DNA of 64,000 nt from Streptomyces chartreusis NRRL 3882 (GTDB lineage Bacteria; Actinomycetota; Actinomycetes; Streptomycetales; Streptomycetaceae). The notes beneath the pieces are model-generated. The model saw only the letters and a program-made list of their open reading frames with translations, was not told the origin of the DNA and made no database searches. Of this stretch, positions 16,527-25,455 are shown one piece after another. Every line of letters begins with the position of its first letter. The stretch's first letter is position 1. The translations under genes were made by a program, and so were the position numbers. Location of the stretch: the NCBI RefSeq assembly GCF_900236475.1, contig NZ_LT963352.1, positions 5,378,001 to 5,442,000 of the forward strand. The letters run 5' to 3'.

Positions 16527-17458
16527 CAGGCGGCCCTCCGGGCGGCAGTGTCGGCGGGGACGCTGTGGTACTCCACCGCGTCGCTGGTGATGTCCATGAA
16601 CGCCTCCTCCAAGGAAACGGTCTGCGGGGTGAGCTCGTACAGCGGAATCCCGTGTTGCGCGGCGATCGCGCCGATGCCACGCGCGTCCACGCCCAGGACG
16701 ACCAGTTCCTCCGCGGTCGAGGACGTGACGCTGACGCCCGGCCCCGACAGCAGCGAGCGCAGTTGTTCCGGCTCGGTGGTGGCGACCTTCACGCCCCTGC
16801 CTCCGACCTCCTGGATCAGGCCGTCGACCGTGGTGTCCGCCAGCAGCCGGCCCCGGCCGACGACGACCAGATGGTCGGCGATCAGCGCCGTCTCACTCAT
16901 CAGATGCGAGGACAGCATCACCGTCCGTCCCTCGGCGGCCAGCCCCGCCAGCAACTGGCGCACCCACAGCACGCCCTCCGGGTCCAGACCGTTGACCGGC
17001 TCGTCGAGCATGACGATCTCCGGGTCGCCGAGCAGCGCCGCCGCGATGCCGAGCCGCTGGCCCATGCCCAGGGAGAAGGCCCCGGCCCGCTTGTGAGCCA
17101 CACTGTGCAGCCCGGCCAGGTCGATGACCTCGTCGACGCGGCGACGCGGGATCCCGTGAGTACGGGCGAGGGCCATCAGGTGGGCGAAGGCGGTGCGGCC
17201 CGGGTGGACGGACCTGGCCTCCAGCAGCGAACCGATCTCCTGCAGCGGCGCGGCGTGCCGGGCGTAGCGGCGGCCGTTCACCATCGCCGAGCCGCTGGTG
17301 GGCGCGTCCAGGCCGATGATCACGCGCATCGTGGTGGACTTGCCGGCTCCGTTGGGACCGAGGAAACCGGTGACCTGGCCTGGCTTCACGCTGAAGCTCA
17401 GCCGGTCCACCGCGGTCTTGTCCCCATATCGTTTGGTCAACTCTCGTACTTCGATCAT
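16526..17458 (-). CDS. ABC transporter ATP-binding protein
   Basis: The 310-residue ATPase (from the ATG at 17458; a GTG at 17476 is also possible) has Walker A GPNGAGKSTT at residues ~35-44, the signature SLGMGQRLGIA and Walker B IVMLDEP. The C-terminal ~90 residues are the extra domain found in drug/bacitracin-type exporter ATPases. It heads a four-gene leftward operon (ATPase, permease, histidine kinase, response regulator), the arrangement known from peptide- or drug-sensing detoxification modules. Confidence 0.93.
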   Translation of the reverse strand: MIEVRELTKRYGDKTAVDRLSFSVKPGQVTGFLGPNGAGKSTTMRVIIGLDAPTSGSAMVNGRRYARHAAPLQEIGSLLEARSVHPGRTAFAHLMALARTHGIPRRRVDEVIDLAGLHSVAHKRAGAFSLGMGQRLGIAAALLGDPEIVMLDEPVNGLDPEGVLWVRQLLAGLAAEGRTVMLSSHLMSETALIADHLVVVGRGRLLADTTVDGLIQEVGGRGVKVATTEPEQLRSLLSGPGVSVTSSTAEELVVLGVDARGIGAIAAQHGIPLYELTPQTVSLEEAFMDITSDAVEYHSVPADTAARRAA

Positions 17459-17758
17459 GGGTTGATCCCGATCCACTCCCGCCGCTCCGGCCGGTCCGGA
17501 GCGCGTGTCTCAAAGCTAGGTACGGAACGGGCCGCGTCCCTGGGACCAGGGGGGACACTTCGGCATCGCCGTGGTACCTCGGTACCACTGGGGTCGCACA
17601 ACGTTGACCCCACCACCGGCGAGATCCGCCGCCACCGCGTCGCAGCCGCTGCGCGGTCCAGGGGCTGTCGGGGAAGACCTTCAGGAGGCTGAACAGCTGA
17701 ACTTGACGGGGAACATGAGACGAGTCACAAGGCACGTCACGAGGCGAGGACATGAGAA
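17459..17758. other. Intergenic region, right edge of accessory block
   Basis: About 300 bases between the start of the ABC operon and the terminator of the peptide transporter gene. It must hold the leftward promoter of the ABC operon, but no clear -35/-10 pair stands out. Reading frames crossing it resemble no known protein. It probably marks the right boundary of the inserted segment; no repeat matching the integrase-remnant end near 7600 was found by eye. Confidence 0.4.
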
Positions 17759-17789
17759 GGGCCGCCGCACCTCGGAGGTGCGGCGGCCC
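17759..17789. terminator. Terminator hairpin downstream of the POT transporter gene
   Basis: GGGCCGCCGCACC (17759-17771) and GGTGCGGCGGCCC (17777-17789) form a perfect 13-bp stem with a TCGGA loop. In the leftward direction it is followed by TTCTC. It ends the peptide-transporter transcript, whose stop is at 17815. Confidence 0.8.
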
Positions 17790-17814
17790 TTCCGTCAGGG
17801 TCCGGCAGGACGGC

Positions 17815-19353
17815 TCAGTGGACGTCGCCCATCAGCGCCTTGACCTTCCTGCGGTACATGTACACCGCGCCACCCGCCAGGGCGGCGAGCACCGCCTCCG
17901 CCGCGACCGCGCCCGTGCCGCTCAGGTCGACGCCCCCGACGGCCGGGTTGGAGAGCAGACCCGTCACCGAGTCGCCCGCCGTGACCGCGAGGAACCAGAC
18001 GCCCATCATCTGGCTGGCGTACTTGGCCGGGGCCATCTTCGTCGTCACCGACAGGCCGACCGGCGAGAGGCACAGCTCCCCGACGGTCTGGAGCAGGTAG
18101 ATGCCCACCAGCCACATCGGGCTGACCAGCGTGTCACCGCCGGCCATGCCGAGCGGCAGCAGGAAGAAGAAGAACGAGACACCGATGAAGAACAGCGCCG
18201 CGGCGAACTTGGCGACCGTGCTCGGCTCCTTGCCCTTGCGGTTCAGCCACAGCCAGAACCAGGCGAAGACCGGCGCCAGGGCCATGATGAACACCGGGTT
18301 CAGCGACTGGTACCAGGACGACGGGAAGTCGAAGCCGAGCAGCGAGCCGGAGGCCTTCGTCTCGCCGAACGCCTGGACCGTGGAACCGCCCTGGTCGTAG
18401 ATCATCCAGAAGGCGGCGGCCGCGACGAAGAACCAGATGTAGCCGGTCATCTTCGACTGTTCGACCGCGCTGAGCTCCTTGTCCCGCTTGATGCGGATCA
18501 GCACACCGGCCGGGATGATCAGGCCGATCACCGTGAGCGGGATCATCGCCCAGTTGAGGGTGAAGTGGCCGGTGAAGCCGACGACGCCGTAGAAGACCGC
18601 CGCGACGGCCAGCCAGATCAGACCCTTGCGCAGCCAGGACGCGCGCTCCTCGGCCGCCAGCGGCTTGGGTACGACGGTGCTCCGCGGGCTCAGGTGTCGG
18701 GTGCCGATGAGGAAGGCCATGAGGCCGATGCCCATACCGACCGCGGCGAGACCGAAGCCGAGGTGCCAGCTCACCTGCTGGCCGACCGTGCCGATGATCA
18801 GCGGCGCGAAGAAGGCACCCATGTTGATGCCCATGTAGAAGATCGTGAAGCCGCCGTCACGGCGCGGGTCGTCCGGGCCGTCGTAGAGGTGGCCGACCAT
18901 GGTGGAGATGTTGGCCTTGAGCAGGCCGGAACCGAGTGCCACCAGGGCCAGACCGGCGAAGAAGGGTGCCTGGCCGCCGGGCAGCGCCAGCACCAGGTGA
19001 CCCGACATGATCGTGACGGCCGCGATCGTCACGGTCTTGCGCGGGCCCCAGACCCGGTCACCGAGCCAGCCGCCGGGCATGGCGAGCAGGTACACCATCG
19101 ACAGGTACACCGAGTAGATCGCCGTGGTGGTGGCGAGGTCCATGCCGAGCCCGCCGCCCATGCTGCCCTTCTTGGCGTCGGGCCCGCCGGAGAGCAGGTA
19201 CACGACGAGCAGGGCCCGCATGCCGTAGAAGCTGAACCGCTCCCACATCTCGGTCATGAACAGAGTGGCCAGTCCGCGGGGGTGGCCGAAGAAGGTCTTC
19301 TCGGAGCCGGGGGTGCCCGGGCGGGCCGAGTCCTTCGTCAGGCTGGACGCCAT
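17815..19353 (-). CDS. POT/PTR-family proton-dependent peptide transporter
   Basis: The product is a 512-residue major-facilitator protein. I chose the ATG at 19353, preceded by AAGGAACG, rather than the more upstream frame-open position. The N-terminal signature RGLATLFMTEMWERFSFYGM is diagnostic of di/tripeptide:H+ symporters, and about 12-14 hydrophobic segments follow. The product sits in the cytoplasmic membrane and imports di- and tripeptides. Dipeptidases are encoded a few kilobases to the right, though not in the same operon. It has its own terminator and a long upstream region. Confidence 0.92.
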   Translation of the reverse strand: MASSLTKDSARPGTPGSEKTFFGHPRGLATLFMTEMWERFSFYGMRALLVVYLLSGGPDAKKGSMGGGLGMDLATTTAIYSVYLSMVYLLAMPGGWLGDRVWGPRKTVTIAAVTIMSGHLVLALPGGQAPFFAGLALVALGSGLLKANISTMVGHLYDGPDDPRRDGGFTIFYMGINMGAFFAPLIIGTVGQQVSWHLGFGLAAVGMGIGLMAFLIGTRHLSPRSTVVPKPLAAEERASWLRKGLIWLAVAAVFYGVVGFTGHFTLNWAMIPLTVIGLIIPAGVLIRIKRDKELSAVEQSKMTGYIWFFVAAAAFWMIYDQGGSTVQAFGETKASGSLLGFDFPSSWYQSLNPVFIMALAPVFAWFWLWLNRKGKEPSTVAKFAAALFFIGVSFFFFLLPLGMAGGDTLVSPMWLVGIYLLQTVGELCLSPVGLSVTTKMAPAKYASQMMGVWFLAVTAGDSVTGLLSNPAVGGVDLSGTGAVAAEAVLAALAGGAVYMYRRKVKALMGDVH

Positions 19354-19882
19354 GGTCGTTCCTTGCTGGTCGGGACGCGCTCCGCGGCAGCGGTGGTGCG
19401 CCCGGTGGGGGGCGGCCGGCACCGGTGCGTACGGCCGTCCGCCCGACGCCTACGGGGGTCCGCTCCGGGTCACGGAGCGGTGGGCGGTCGCCACCGGGAT
19501 CCACGCCTCTACGCGCGTATCCGCACGACGAGGCCCGGCCACAGGTCTTTTCAGGTTCGGGGGCGGCGGGCACCGGCCCGCACACAAACCCGCACACAAA
19601 AGAGACCTCCAGGGGCAATCAGCCTCCGAAGGTCGCCATGGTGCTACAGGCGTTGATTCACCATACGGCAGGACACCGCCGTATATGGAAGGTCTTGAGA
19701 CACGGATCACAGGTGTCGGGGGAACCGTAAGCCCCTTTTCCAAGGTCCTTACCAGGATCGCACCCCAAAGGCAGAGGTTTGTGCGCGTACCCGCGGACCG
19801 TAAGAAACGGGTTTGCCGCGGGTAAGAATCAAGGCTTCCGGTCACACCCCAGCTCAGGGGCTCGCAGGTCTACCATCACCTC
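19354..19882. other. Intergenic region between divergent transporter and response-regulator genes
   Basis: About 530 bases without a supported gene. It must contain promoters for the leftward peptide transporter and the rightward two-component pair. The base composition is lower in GC than the surroundings near 19640-19830. The visible structure is an inverted repeat at 19788-19824 and duplicated TAAGAA words beside it (from 19801 and 19823). Reading frames crossing the gap show no recognisable domain. Confidence 0.5.
19788..19824. promoter_or_regulatory. Inverted repeat upstream of the OmpR-type regulator gene
   Basis: TACCCGCGG (19788-19796) and CCGCGGGTA (19816-19824) are perfect 9-bp inverted arms separated by 19 bases, ending 58 bases before the response-regulator start. 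It is a candidate operator (possible autoregulation) or a leader hairpin. Confidence 0.4.
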
Positions 19883-20560
19883 ATGACCCGTGTACTGCTC
19901 GCCGAGGACGACGCGTCCATCTCGGAGCCGCTGGCCCGTGCTCTGCGCCGGGAGGGCTACGAGGTCGAGGTGCGTGAGGACGGACCCACCGCCCTCGACG
20001 CCGGAATGCAGGGTGGCGTCGACCTGGTCGTGCTCGACCTGGGCCTGCCCGGCATGGACGGTCTGGAGGTGGCCCGCCGCCTGCGTGGCGAAGGCCACAG
20101 CATCCCGATCCTCATCCTGACCGCCCGCGCCGACGAGGTGGACACCGTCGTCGGGCTCGACGCGGGCGCCGACGACTACGTGACGAAGCCGTTCCGGCTC
20201 GCCGAGCTGCTCGCCCGCGTCCGCGCCCTGCTGCGCCGCGGCGCAGCCGAGCCGCAGCAGCCGCCCGCCACCCACGGCGTGCGCATCGACGTCGAGTCGC
20301 ACCGCGCCTGGATGGGCGAGGAGGAGCTCCAGCTCACCGCCAAGGAGTTCGACCTGCTGCGGGTGCTGGTGCGCGACGCGGGCCGGGTCGTCACCCGCGA
20401 CCAGCTGATGCGCGAGGTCTGGGACACGACCTGGTGGTCGTCGACCAAGACCCTCGACATGCACATCTCCTGGCTGCGCAAGAAGCTCGGCGACGACGCG
20501 GCCAACCCCCGGTACATCGCCACGGTGCGTGGTGTGGGCTTCCGTTTCGAGAAGAGCTGA
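19883..20560 (+). CDS. OmpR/PhoB-family response regulator
   Basis: The 225-residue product has a receiver domain (AEDD at residues 7-10, phosphoacceptor Asp52 in VVLDLGLPG, Lys in YVTKPF) and a winged-helix DNA-binding domain (residues ~125-225: LQLTAKEFDLLRVLVRD and TVRGVGFRF). Its gene is followed after 38 bases by a histidine kinase gene, forming a two-component system. Signal and regulon are unknown; the inverted repeat upstream may be its own binding site. Confidence 0.95.
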   Translation: MTRVLLAEDDASISEPLARALRREGYEVEVREDGPTALDAGMQGGVDLVVLDLGLPGMDGLEVARRLRGEGHSIPILILTARADEVDTVVGLDAGADDYVTKPFRLAELLARVRALLRRGAAEPQQPPATHGVRIDVESHRAWMGEEELQLTAKEFDLLRVLVRDAGRVVTRDQLMREVWDTTWWSSTKTLDMHISWLRKKLGDDAANPRYIATVRGVGFRFEKS

Positions 20561-20598
20561 GCCGCGGGGCAGGCACGGGTAGGCACGGGTAACAGGAC

Positions 20599-21876
20599 AT
20601 GCGCCGCCGACTGATCCAGTCCACGCTCGCCGTGGTGCTCGTCGTGATCGCCGTCTTCGGGGTCTCCCTCGTCATCGTCGAGACCAGGACGATCAGCAAC
20701 AGCGCCCAGGAGCGGGTGGAGTCCGAGGCGGTCCGGCTGGCCAGCATCGTCGACAGCCGGCTCTTCGGGGCCCAGCAGGTCGACGCCGAGGTGCTGCGCG
20801 ACCAGATCACGCAGGACCGCTACTACGCGGTGATCCGGATCCCCGGGGAGGCGCCCATCGAGGTCGGCGCCAAGCCGTCCGGCGACGTCATCAGCGCCAG
20901 CGCGCCCGGCGAGGAGGGCGAGACGGTCACCGTCCAGGAGCCGCGCTCCTCGGTGACGCGCGAGGTCGGCCGCACCCTGCTGATCATCGCGCTGGTCGCG
21001 CTGCTCGCCGTGGTGGCCGCGGTGCTGCTGGCCGTCCGCCAGGCGAACCGGCTGGCGTCGCCGCTGACCGACCTCGCGGAGACGGCCGAGCGGCTCGGCT
21101 CGGGCGATCCCCGCCCGCGGCACAAGCGGTACGGCGTGCCCGAGCTGGACCGGGTGGCGGACGTGCTGGACGGCTCGGCCGAGCGCATCGCGCGCATGCT
21201 CACCGCCGAGCGGCGGTTGGCCGCGGACGCCTCCCACCAGCTGCGGACGCCGCTCACCGCGCTGTCCATGCGGCTGGAGGAGATCACCCTCACCGACGAC
21301 CCGGACACGGTGAAGGAAGAGGCGACGATCGCGCTGACCCAGGTCGAGCGGCTCACGGACGTCGTGGAGCGGCTGCTGACGAACGCCCGCGATCCGCGCA
21401 CCGGCTCCGCCGTCACCTTCGACCTCGACGAGGTCATCCAGCAGCAGCTCGCCGAGTGGCGGCCCGCCTACCGCAGCGCCGGGCGGGCGATCGTCAGCTC
21501 CGGCAAGCGGCACCTCGAGGCCGTCGGCACGCCGGGAGCGGTCGCGCAGGTGCTGGCCGCGCTGATCGAGAACTCCCTGATGCACGGCGGCGGCACGGTG
21601 GCGCTGCGTACCCGCGTCACCGGCAACCAGGCCGTCATCGAGGTCACGGACGAGGGCCCCGGGGTCCCCGCCGACCTGGGCGCCCGCATCTTCGAGCGGG
21701 CGATCAGCGGCCGCAACTCCACGGGCATCGGCCTGGCCGTGGCCCGCGACCTGGCGGAAGCGGACGGCGGCCGTCTGGAGATGCTCCAGACCAAGCCCCC
21801 GGTGTTCGGCCTGTTCCTGTCCCGCACGCCCGTCCGGAAGCCCCTCGGGGGCGAGGACGAGCCGATGATCCGCTGA
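20599..21876 (+). CDS. Sensor histidine kinase (HAMP, HisKA, HATPase)
   Basis: The 425-residue sensor has an N-terminal membrane helix (residues ~5-28) and a short extracytoplasmic domain of ~100 residues. A second helix (LLIIALVALLAVVAAVLLAV) and a HAMP linker (ANRLASPLTDLAETAERLGS) follow. The H box ASHQLRTPLTAL has His213, the N box is LIENSLMHGG, and the G boxes are TDEGPGVP and TGIGLAVARDLAEADGG. It phosphorylates the preceding OmpR-type regulator. The small sensor domain has no recognised family. Confidence 0.94.
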   Translation: MRRRLIQSTLAVVLVVIAVFGVSLVIVETRTISNSAQERVESEAVRLASIVDSRLFGAQQVDAEVLRDQITQDRYYAVIRIPGEAPIEVGAKPSGDVISASAPGEEGETVTVQEPRSSVTREVGRTLLIIALVALLAVVAAVLLAVRQANRLASPLTDLAETAERLGSGDPRPRHKRYGVPELDRVADVLDGSAERIARMLTAERRLAADASHQLRTPLTALSMRLEEITLTDDPDTVKEEATIALTQVERLTDVVERLLTNARDPRTGSAVTFDLDEVIQQQLAEWRPAYRSAGRAIVSSGKRHLEAVGTPGAVAQVLAALIENSLMHGGGTVALRTRVTGNQAVIEVTDEGPGVPADLGARIFERAISGRNSTGIGLAVARDLAEADGGRLEMLQTKPPVFGLFLSRTPVRKPLGGEDEPMIR

Positions 21877-21929
21877 CGCGGCCCACGCTCACGCCGGGCC
21901 GATGACCCGCCGACGCGGCGGACGACGGC

Positions 21930-22436
21930 CTACGGCACCCGCTGTCCGGACCGTGACCGCCCGGCCCGCTCGCCCTTCAGGATCGATTCCGCGTCCGCCA
22001 CCGCCTCACGGGCCGGAAGGGCGCGGAACACCCAGGAGCGGTACGACCAGAAGCGGAACAGCGTGGCCACGCCGATGCCGAGGAACTTGAAGATGTTGTT
22101 CTGCAGCGGGGTGTCCCAGCCGAAGCCGTAGGTCGCCACGAAGAGCACGCCGTTCTCGATGACCAGCCCGATCGCGCTGAACAGCAGGAACAGGGTCATT
22201 TCCCGCGTACGGCGACTCTTGTCGCGGTCGCGGTAGGTGAAATAGCGGAAGCCGACGTAGTTGAAGATGATCGCCACGACGGTCGCGATGACGCTCGCGC
22301 GCACCACCTGGAGGTCGGTGACATGCCGTACCAGGTTGAACACGAGGAGGTTGACCAGCACCCCGGCACCGCCCACCGCGCCGAACTTGGCGACTTCGTG
22401 GACGATCCGTCGGAGCCGCGAGGCACCATGTCCCAT
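21930..22436 (-). CDS. GtrA-family membrane protein
   Basis: The 168-residue protein has four transmembrane helices of GtrA type (VAKFGAVGGAGVLVNLLVFN, VIATVVAIIFNYVGFRYF, LFLLFSAIGLVIENGVLFVA and a last one near residue 125). FNYVGFRYFTYR is the typical family signature. GtrA proteins are thought to move undecaprenyl-phosphate-linked sugars across the membrane for cell-surface polysaccharide modification. It is divergent from purK and converges with the histidine kinase gene. Confidence 0.9.
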   Translation of the reverse strand: MGHGASRLRRIVHEVAKFGAVGGAGVLVNLLVFNLVRHVTDLQVVRASVIATVVAIIFNYVGFRYFTYRDRDKSRRTREMTLFLLFSAIGLVIENGVLFVATYGFGWDTPLQNNIFKFLGIGVATLFRFWSYRSWVFRALPAREAVADAESILKGERAGRSRSGQRVP

Positions 22437-22598
22437 GGTCGTGCAGGCCCCCGTCCGTGGTCGGCGTCAACCCAGCCATGCTAACCACCCTCCAGCGCGA
22501 TCTTCCTGCGGACGTCGGTGGGCGGCCGGAGATGGTCCGGGCGGGACCGCGGTGGGACGGGAAACCGGCCACCTCGGCGCGGCCGATACGCTAGGGGT

Positions 22599-23738
22599 GT
22601 GACGTTCCCGGTAGTCGGCATGGTCGGCGGGGGCCAGCTCGCTCGTATGACACACGAGGCAGGCATCCCGCTGGGCATCAGGTTCAAGCTTCTCAGTGAC
22701 ACCCCGCAGGACTCAGCTGCGCAGGTCGTGAACGATGTCGTCGTCGGCGACTATCGCGACCTGGAGACGCTGCGCGCCTTCGCACGCGGGTGCGATGTGA
22801 TCACCTTCGATCACGAACACGTACCCACCGAGCACCTCAGGGCCCTGGAGGCGGACGGCATCCCTGTGCGCCCCGGCCCCGACGCGCTCGTGCACGCCCA
22901 GGACAAGGGCGTGATGCGCGCGAAGCTCGACGCGATCGGCGTGCCCTGCCCCAGACACAGAATCGTTTCCGATCCGCAGGACGTGGCGGCCTTCGCCGCC
23001 GAGGGCGACGGCTTTCCCGTCGTCCTCAAGACCGTCCGTGGCGGGTACGACGGCAAGGGCGTGTGGGTCGTGGACTCCGTCGAGGAGGCCGCCGACCCGT
23101 TCAAGGCCGGTGTCCCGGTGCTCGCCGAGGAGAAGGTCGACTTCGTCCGCGAGCTCGCGGCCAACGTCGTACGCTCCCCGCACGGCCAGGCCGTCGCCTA
23201 CCCGGTCGTCGAGTCCCGCCAGGTCAACGGCGTCTGCGACACGGTCATCGCCCCGGCGCCCGACCTCGACGAGGCCCTCGCCCTGGAGGCCTCCGAGATG
23301 GCGCTGAACATCGCCAATGAACTCGGCGTCGTCGGGCACCTCGCCGTCGAGCTGTTCCAGACGCGCGACGGCCGCATCCTCGTCAACGAGCTGGCGATGC
23401 GCCCGCACAACTCCGGCCACTGGTCGATGGACGGCGCCGTCACCAGCCAGTTCGCCAACCACGTCCGCGCGGTCCTGGACCTCCCGCTCGGCGACCCGCG
23501 CCCGCGTGCCCGGTGGACCGTCATGGTCAACGTCCTCGGCGGCGACTACCCGGACATGTACTCCGCGTACCTGCACTGCATGGCCCGCGACCCCCAGCTC
23601 AAGATCCACATGTACGGCAAGGACGTGAAGCCCGGCCGCAAGGTCGGTCACGTCAACACCTACGGCGACGACCTGGACGACGTGCTGGAGCGCGCCCGTC
23701 ACGCAGCCGGCTACCTGAGAGGCACCATCACCGAATGA
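22599..23738 (+). CDS. purK: 5-(carboxyamino)imidazole ribonucleotide synthase PurK
   Basis: ATP-grasp enzyme that carboxylates AIR to N5-CAIR in purine synthesis. With the GTG at 22599 it has 379 residues and begins VTFPVVGMVGGGQLARMTHE, the canonical N terminus. The ATP-binding region includes VVLKTVRGGYDGKGVWVV, and the catalytic loop ELAMRPHNSGHWSMDGAVTSQ is present. No good ribosome site precedes the GTG, while TACGCT lies 7-12 bases upstream, so the message may be leaderless. The stop overlaps the purE start (ATGA). The frame extends upstream to 22518 without homology. Confidence 0.96.
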   Translation: MTFPVVGMVGGGQLARMTHEAGIPLGIRFKLLSDTPQDSAAQVVNDVVVGDYRDLETLRAFARGCDVITFDHEHVPTEHLRALEADGIPVRPGPDALVHAQDKGVMRAKLDAIGVPCPRHRIVSDPQDVAAFAAEGDGFPVVLKTVRGGYDGKGVWVVDSVEEAADPFKAGVPVLAEEKVDFVRELAANVVRSPHGQAVAYPVVESRQVNGVCDTVIAPAPDLDEALALEASEMALNIANELGVVGHLAVELFQTRDGRILVNELAMRPHNSGHWSMDGAVTSQFANHVRAVLDLPLGDPRPRARWTVMVNVLGGDYPDMYSAYLHCMARDPQLKIHMYGKDVKPGRKVGHVNTYGDDLDDVLERARHAAGYLRGTITE

Positions 23739-24262
23739 GCCCTGTTGTTGGCATCGTCATGGGGTCGGACAGCGACTGGCCCGTCATGGAGGCCGCCGCC
23801 AAGGCCCTCGACGAGTTCGAGATCGCCTACGAGGTCGACGTCGTCTCCGCGCACCGCATGCCGCGCGAGATGGTCGCGTACGGCGAGCAGGCCGACGAGC
23901 GCGGGCTCAAGGTGATCATCGCCGGGGCCGGCGGCGCCGCCCACCTGCCCGGCATGCTCGCCTCCGTGACACCGCTGCCGGTCATCGGGGTGCCCGTGCC
24001 GCTGAAGTACCTCGACGGCATGGACAGCCTGTTGTCGATCGTGCAGATGCCGGCCGGTGTCCCGGTGGCCACGGTCTCCGTCGCCGGTGCCCGCAACGCC
24101 GGTCTGCTGGCGGCCCGCATCCTCGCCGCGCACGACGACGAACTCCGCGCCCGCATGCGCGAGTTCCAGCAGGAGCTGAACGACCAGGCCACCGAGAAGG
24201 GCAAGCGCCTGCGCGCCAAGGTCGAGGGCTCGGGCGGCTTCGGCTTCGGCGCCGGGAAGTGA
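23735..24262 (+). CDS. purE: N5-carboxyaminoimidazole ribonucleotide mutase PurE
   Basis: Converts N5-CAIR to CAIR after PurK. The 175-residue protein starts MSPVVGIVMGSDSDWPVMEA, with the class I PurE SDSDW motif, SAHRMP and AGGAAHLPGM, all canonical. Its ATG overlaps the purK stop by 4 bases and its stop overlaps the dipeptidase GTG by 3 bases, so all three genes are translationally coupled. The C-terminal extension beyond residue ~155 (KGKRLRAKVEGSGGFGFG) is short and basic. Confidence 0.97.
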   Translation: MSPVVGIVMGSDSDWPVMEAAAKALDEFEIAYEVDVVSAHRMPREMVAYGEQADERGLKVIIAGAGGAAHLPGMLASVTPLPVIGVPVPLKYLDGMDSLLSIVQMPAGVPVATVSVAGARNAGLLAARILAAHDDELRARMREFQQELNDQATEKGKRLRAKVEGSGGFGFGAGK

Positions 24263-25455
24263 CGACGATGACCTCCCTGGAGGCAGTCCGGGAACTCCTG
24301 AGCGAGTTCCCGGTCGCCGACGGGCACAACGACCTGCCCTGGGCGCTGCGCCAGCAGGTCCGCTACGACCTCGACGCCCGCGATGTCGCCGCCGACCAGA
24401 GCGCCCACCTGCACACCGACATCCCGCGGCTGCGCGCGGGCGGAGTCGGTGCGCAGTACTGGTCGGTGTACGTCCGCACGGACTCGCCCGACCAGGTCGC
24501 GGCCACGCTCGAGCAGATCGACTGCGTACGGCAGTTGATCGACCGCCACCCGGAGGACCTGCGGCCCGCGCTGACGGCCGCCGACATGGAGGCCGCGCGC
24601 CGGGAGGGCCGGATCGCCTCCCTCATGGGCGCGGAGGGCGGTCACTCCATCGCCAACTCCCTGGGCACGCTGCGCGGGCTGTACGGGCTCGGCGTGCGCT
24701 ACCTCACGCTCACCCACAACGACAACGTCGACTGGGCGGACTCCGCGACCGACGAGCCCCGGGCCGGCGGCCTCACCGCGTTCGGCCGGGAGGTCGTGCG
24801 GGAGATGAACCGGCTCGGCATGCTCGTCGACCTCTCCCACGTCGCGGCGACGACGATGCGCGACGCCCTCGACGCGAGCTCCGCGCCCGTGATCTTCTCG
24901 CACTCCTCGGCACGGGCCGTGTGCGACCATCCGCGCAACGTCCCGGACGACGTCCTGGAGCGGCTGACCGCCAACGGCGGCATGGCGATGGTGACGTTCG
25001 TGCCGAAGTTCGTGCTCCAGGCGGCCGTGGACTGGACGGCTGAGGCCGACGAGAACATGCGCGCCCACGGCTTCCACCACCTGGACACCACGGCGGAGGC
25101 CATGAAGGTCCACCGCGCCTTCGAGGAGCGGCACCCGCGCCCGGTCGCGACGGTGGCGACGGTCGCCGACCACCTGGACCACATGCGCGAGGTCGCCGGC
25201 ATCGACCACCTCGGCATCGGCGGTGACTACGACGGCACGGCCTTCACCCCCGACGGCCTGGACGACGTCTCCGGCTACCCGAACCTCATCGCGGAGCTGC
25301 TGGACCGCGGCTGGTCCAAGGCCGACCTGGCGAAGCTGACCTGGAAGAACGCGGTCCGGGTGCTGGACGCGGCCGAGGACGTGGCCCGGGGCCTTCAGGC
25401 CACGCGATCGCCGTCCAACGCGACGATCGAGTCGCTCGACTCGCGCGACGGCTGA
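24259..25455 (+). CDS. Membrane dipeptidase family (M19) metallopeptidase
   Basis: This 398-residue renal-dipeptidase-like zinc enzyme hydrolyses dipeptides. All metal ligands can be seen: DGHND (His23, Asp25), GAEGGH (Glu), LSHV (His), FSHSS (His) and GGDYDG (Asp). No signal peptide is present, so it should be cytosolic. The GTG start overlaps the purE stop; an ATG three codons later (24268) is an alternative. Coupling to purK-purE is not functionally obvious. Its 3' end overlaps the convergent OYE reductase gene by 61 bases. A paralogue lacking all these ligands is encoded at 27063-28196. Confidence 0.94.
   Translation: MTTMTSLEAVRELLSEFPVADGHNDLPWALRQQVRYDLDARDVAADQSAHLHTDIPRLRAGGVGAQYWSVYVRTDSPDQVAATLEQIDCVRQLIDRHPEDLRPALTAADMEAARREGRIASLMGAEGGHSIANSLGTLRGLYGLGVRYLTLTHNDNVDWADSATDEPRAGGLTAFGREVVREMNRLGMLVDLSHVAATTMRDALDASSAPVIFSHSSARAVCDHPRNVPDDVLERLTANGGMAMVTFVPKFVLQAAVDWTAEADENMRAHGFHHLDTTAEAMKVHRAFEERHPRPVATVATVADHLDHMREVAGIDHLGIGGDYDGTAFTPDGLDDVSGYPNLIAELLDRGWSKADLAKLTWKNAVRVLDAAEDVARGLQATRSPSNATIESLDSRDG

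Noticed and set aside
7573..17758. Integrated element with intact attachment sites
   Set aside because: No direct repeat was found by eye at the two ends, no tRNA gene is adjacent, and the integrase is truncated.
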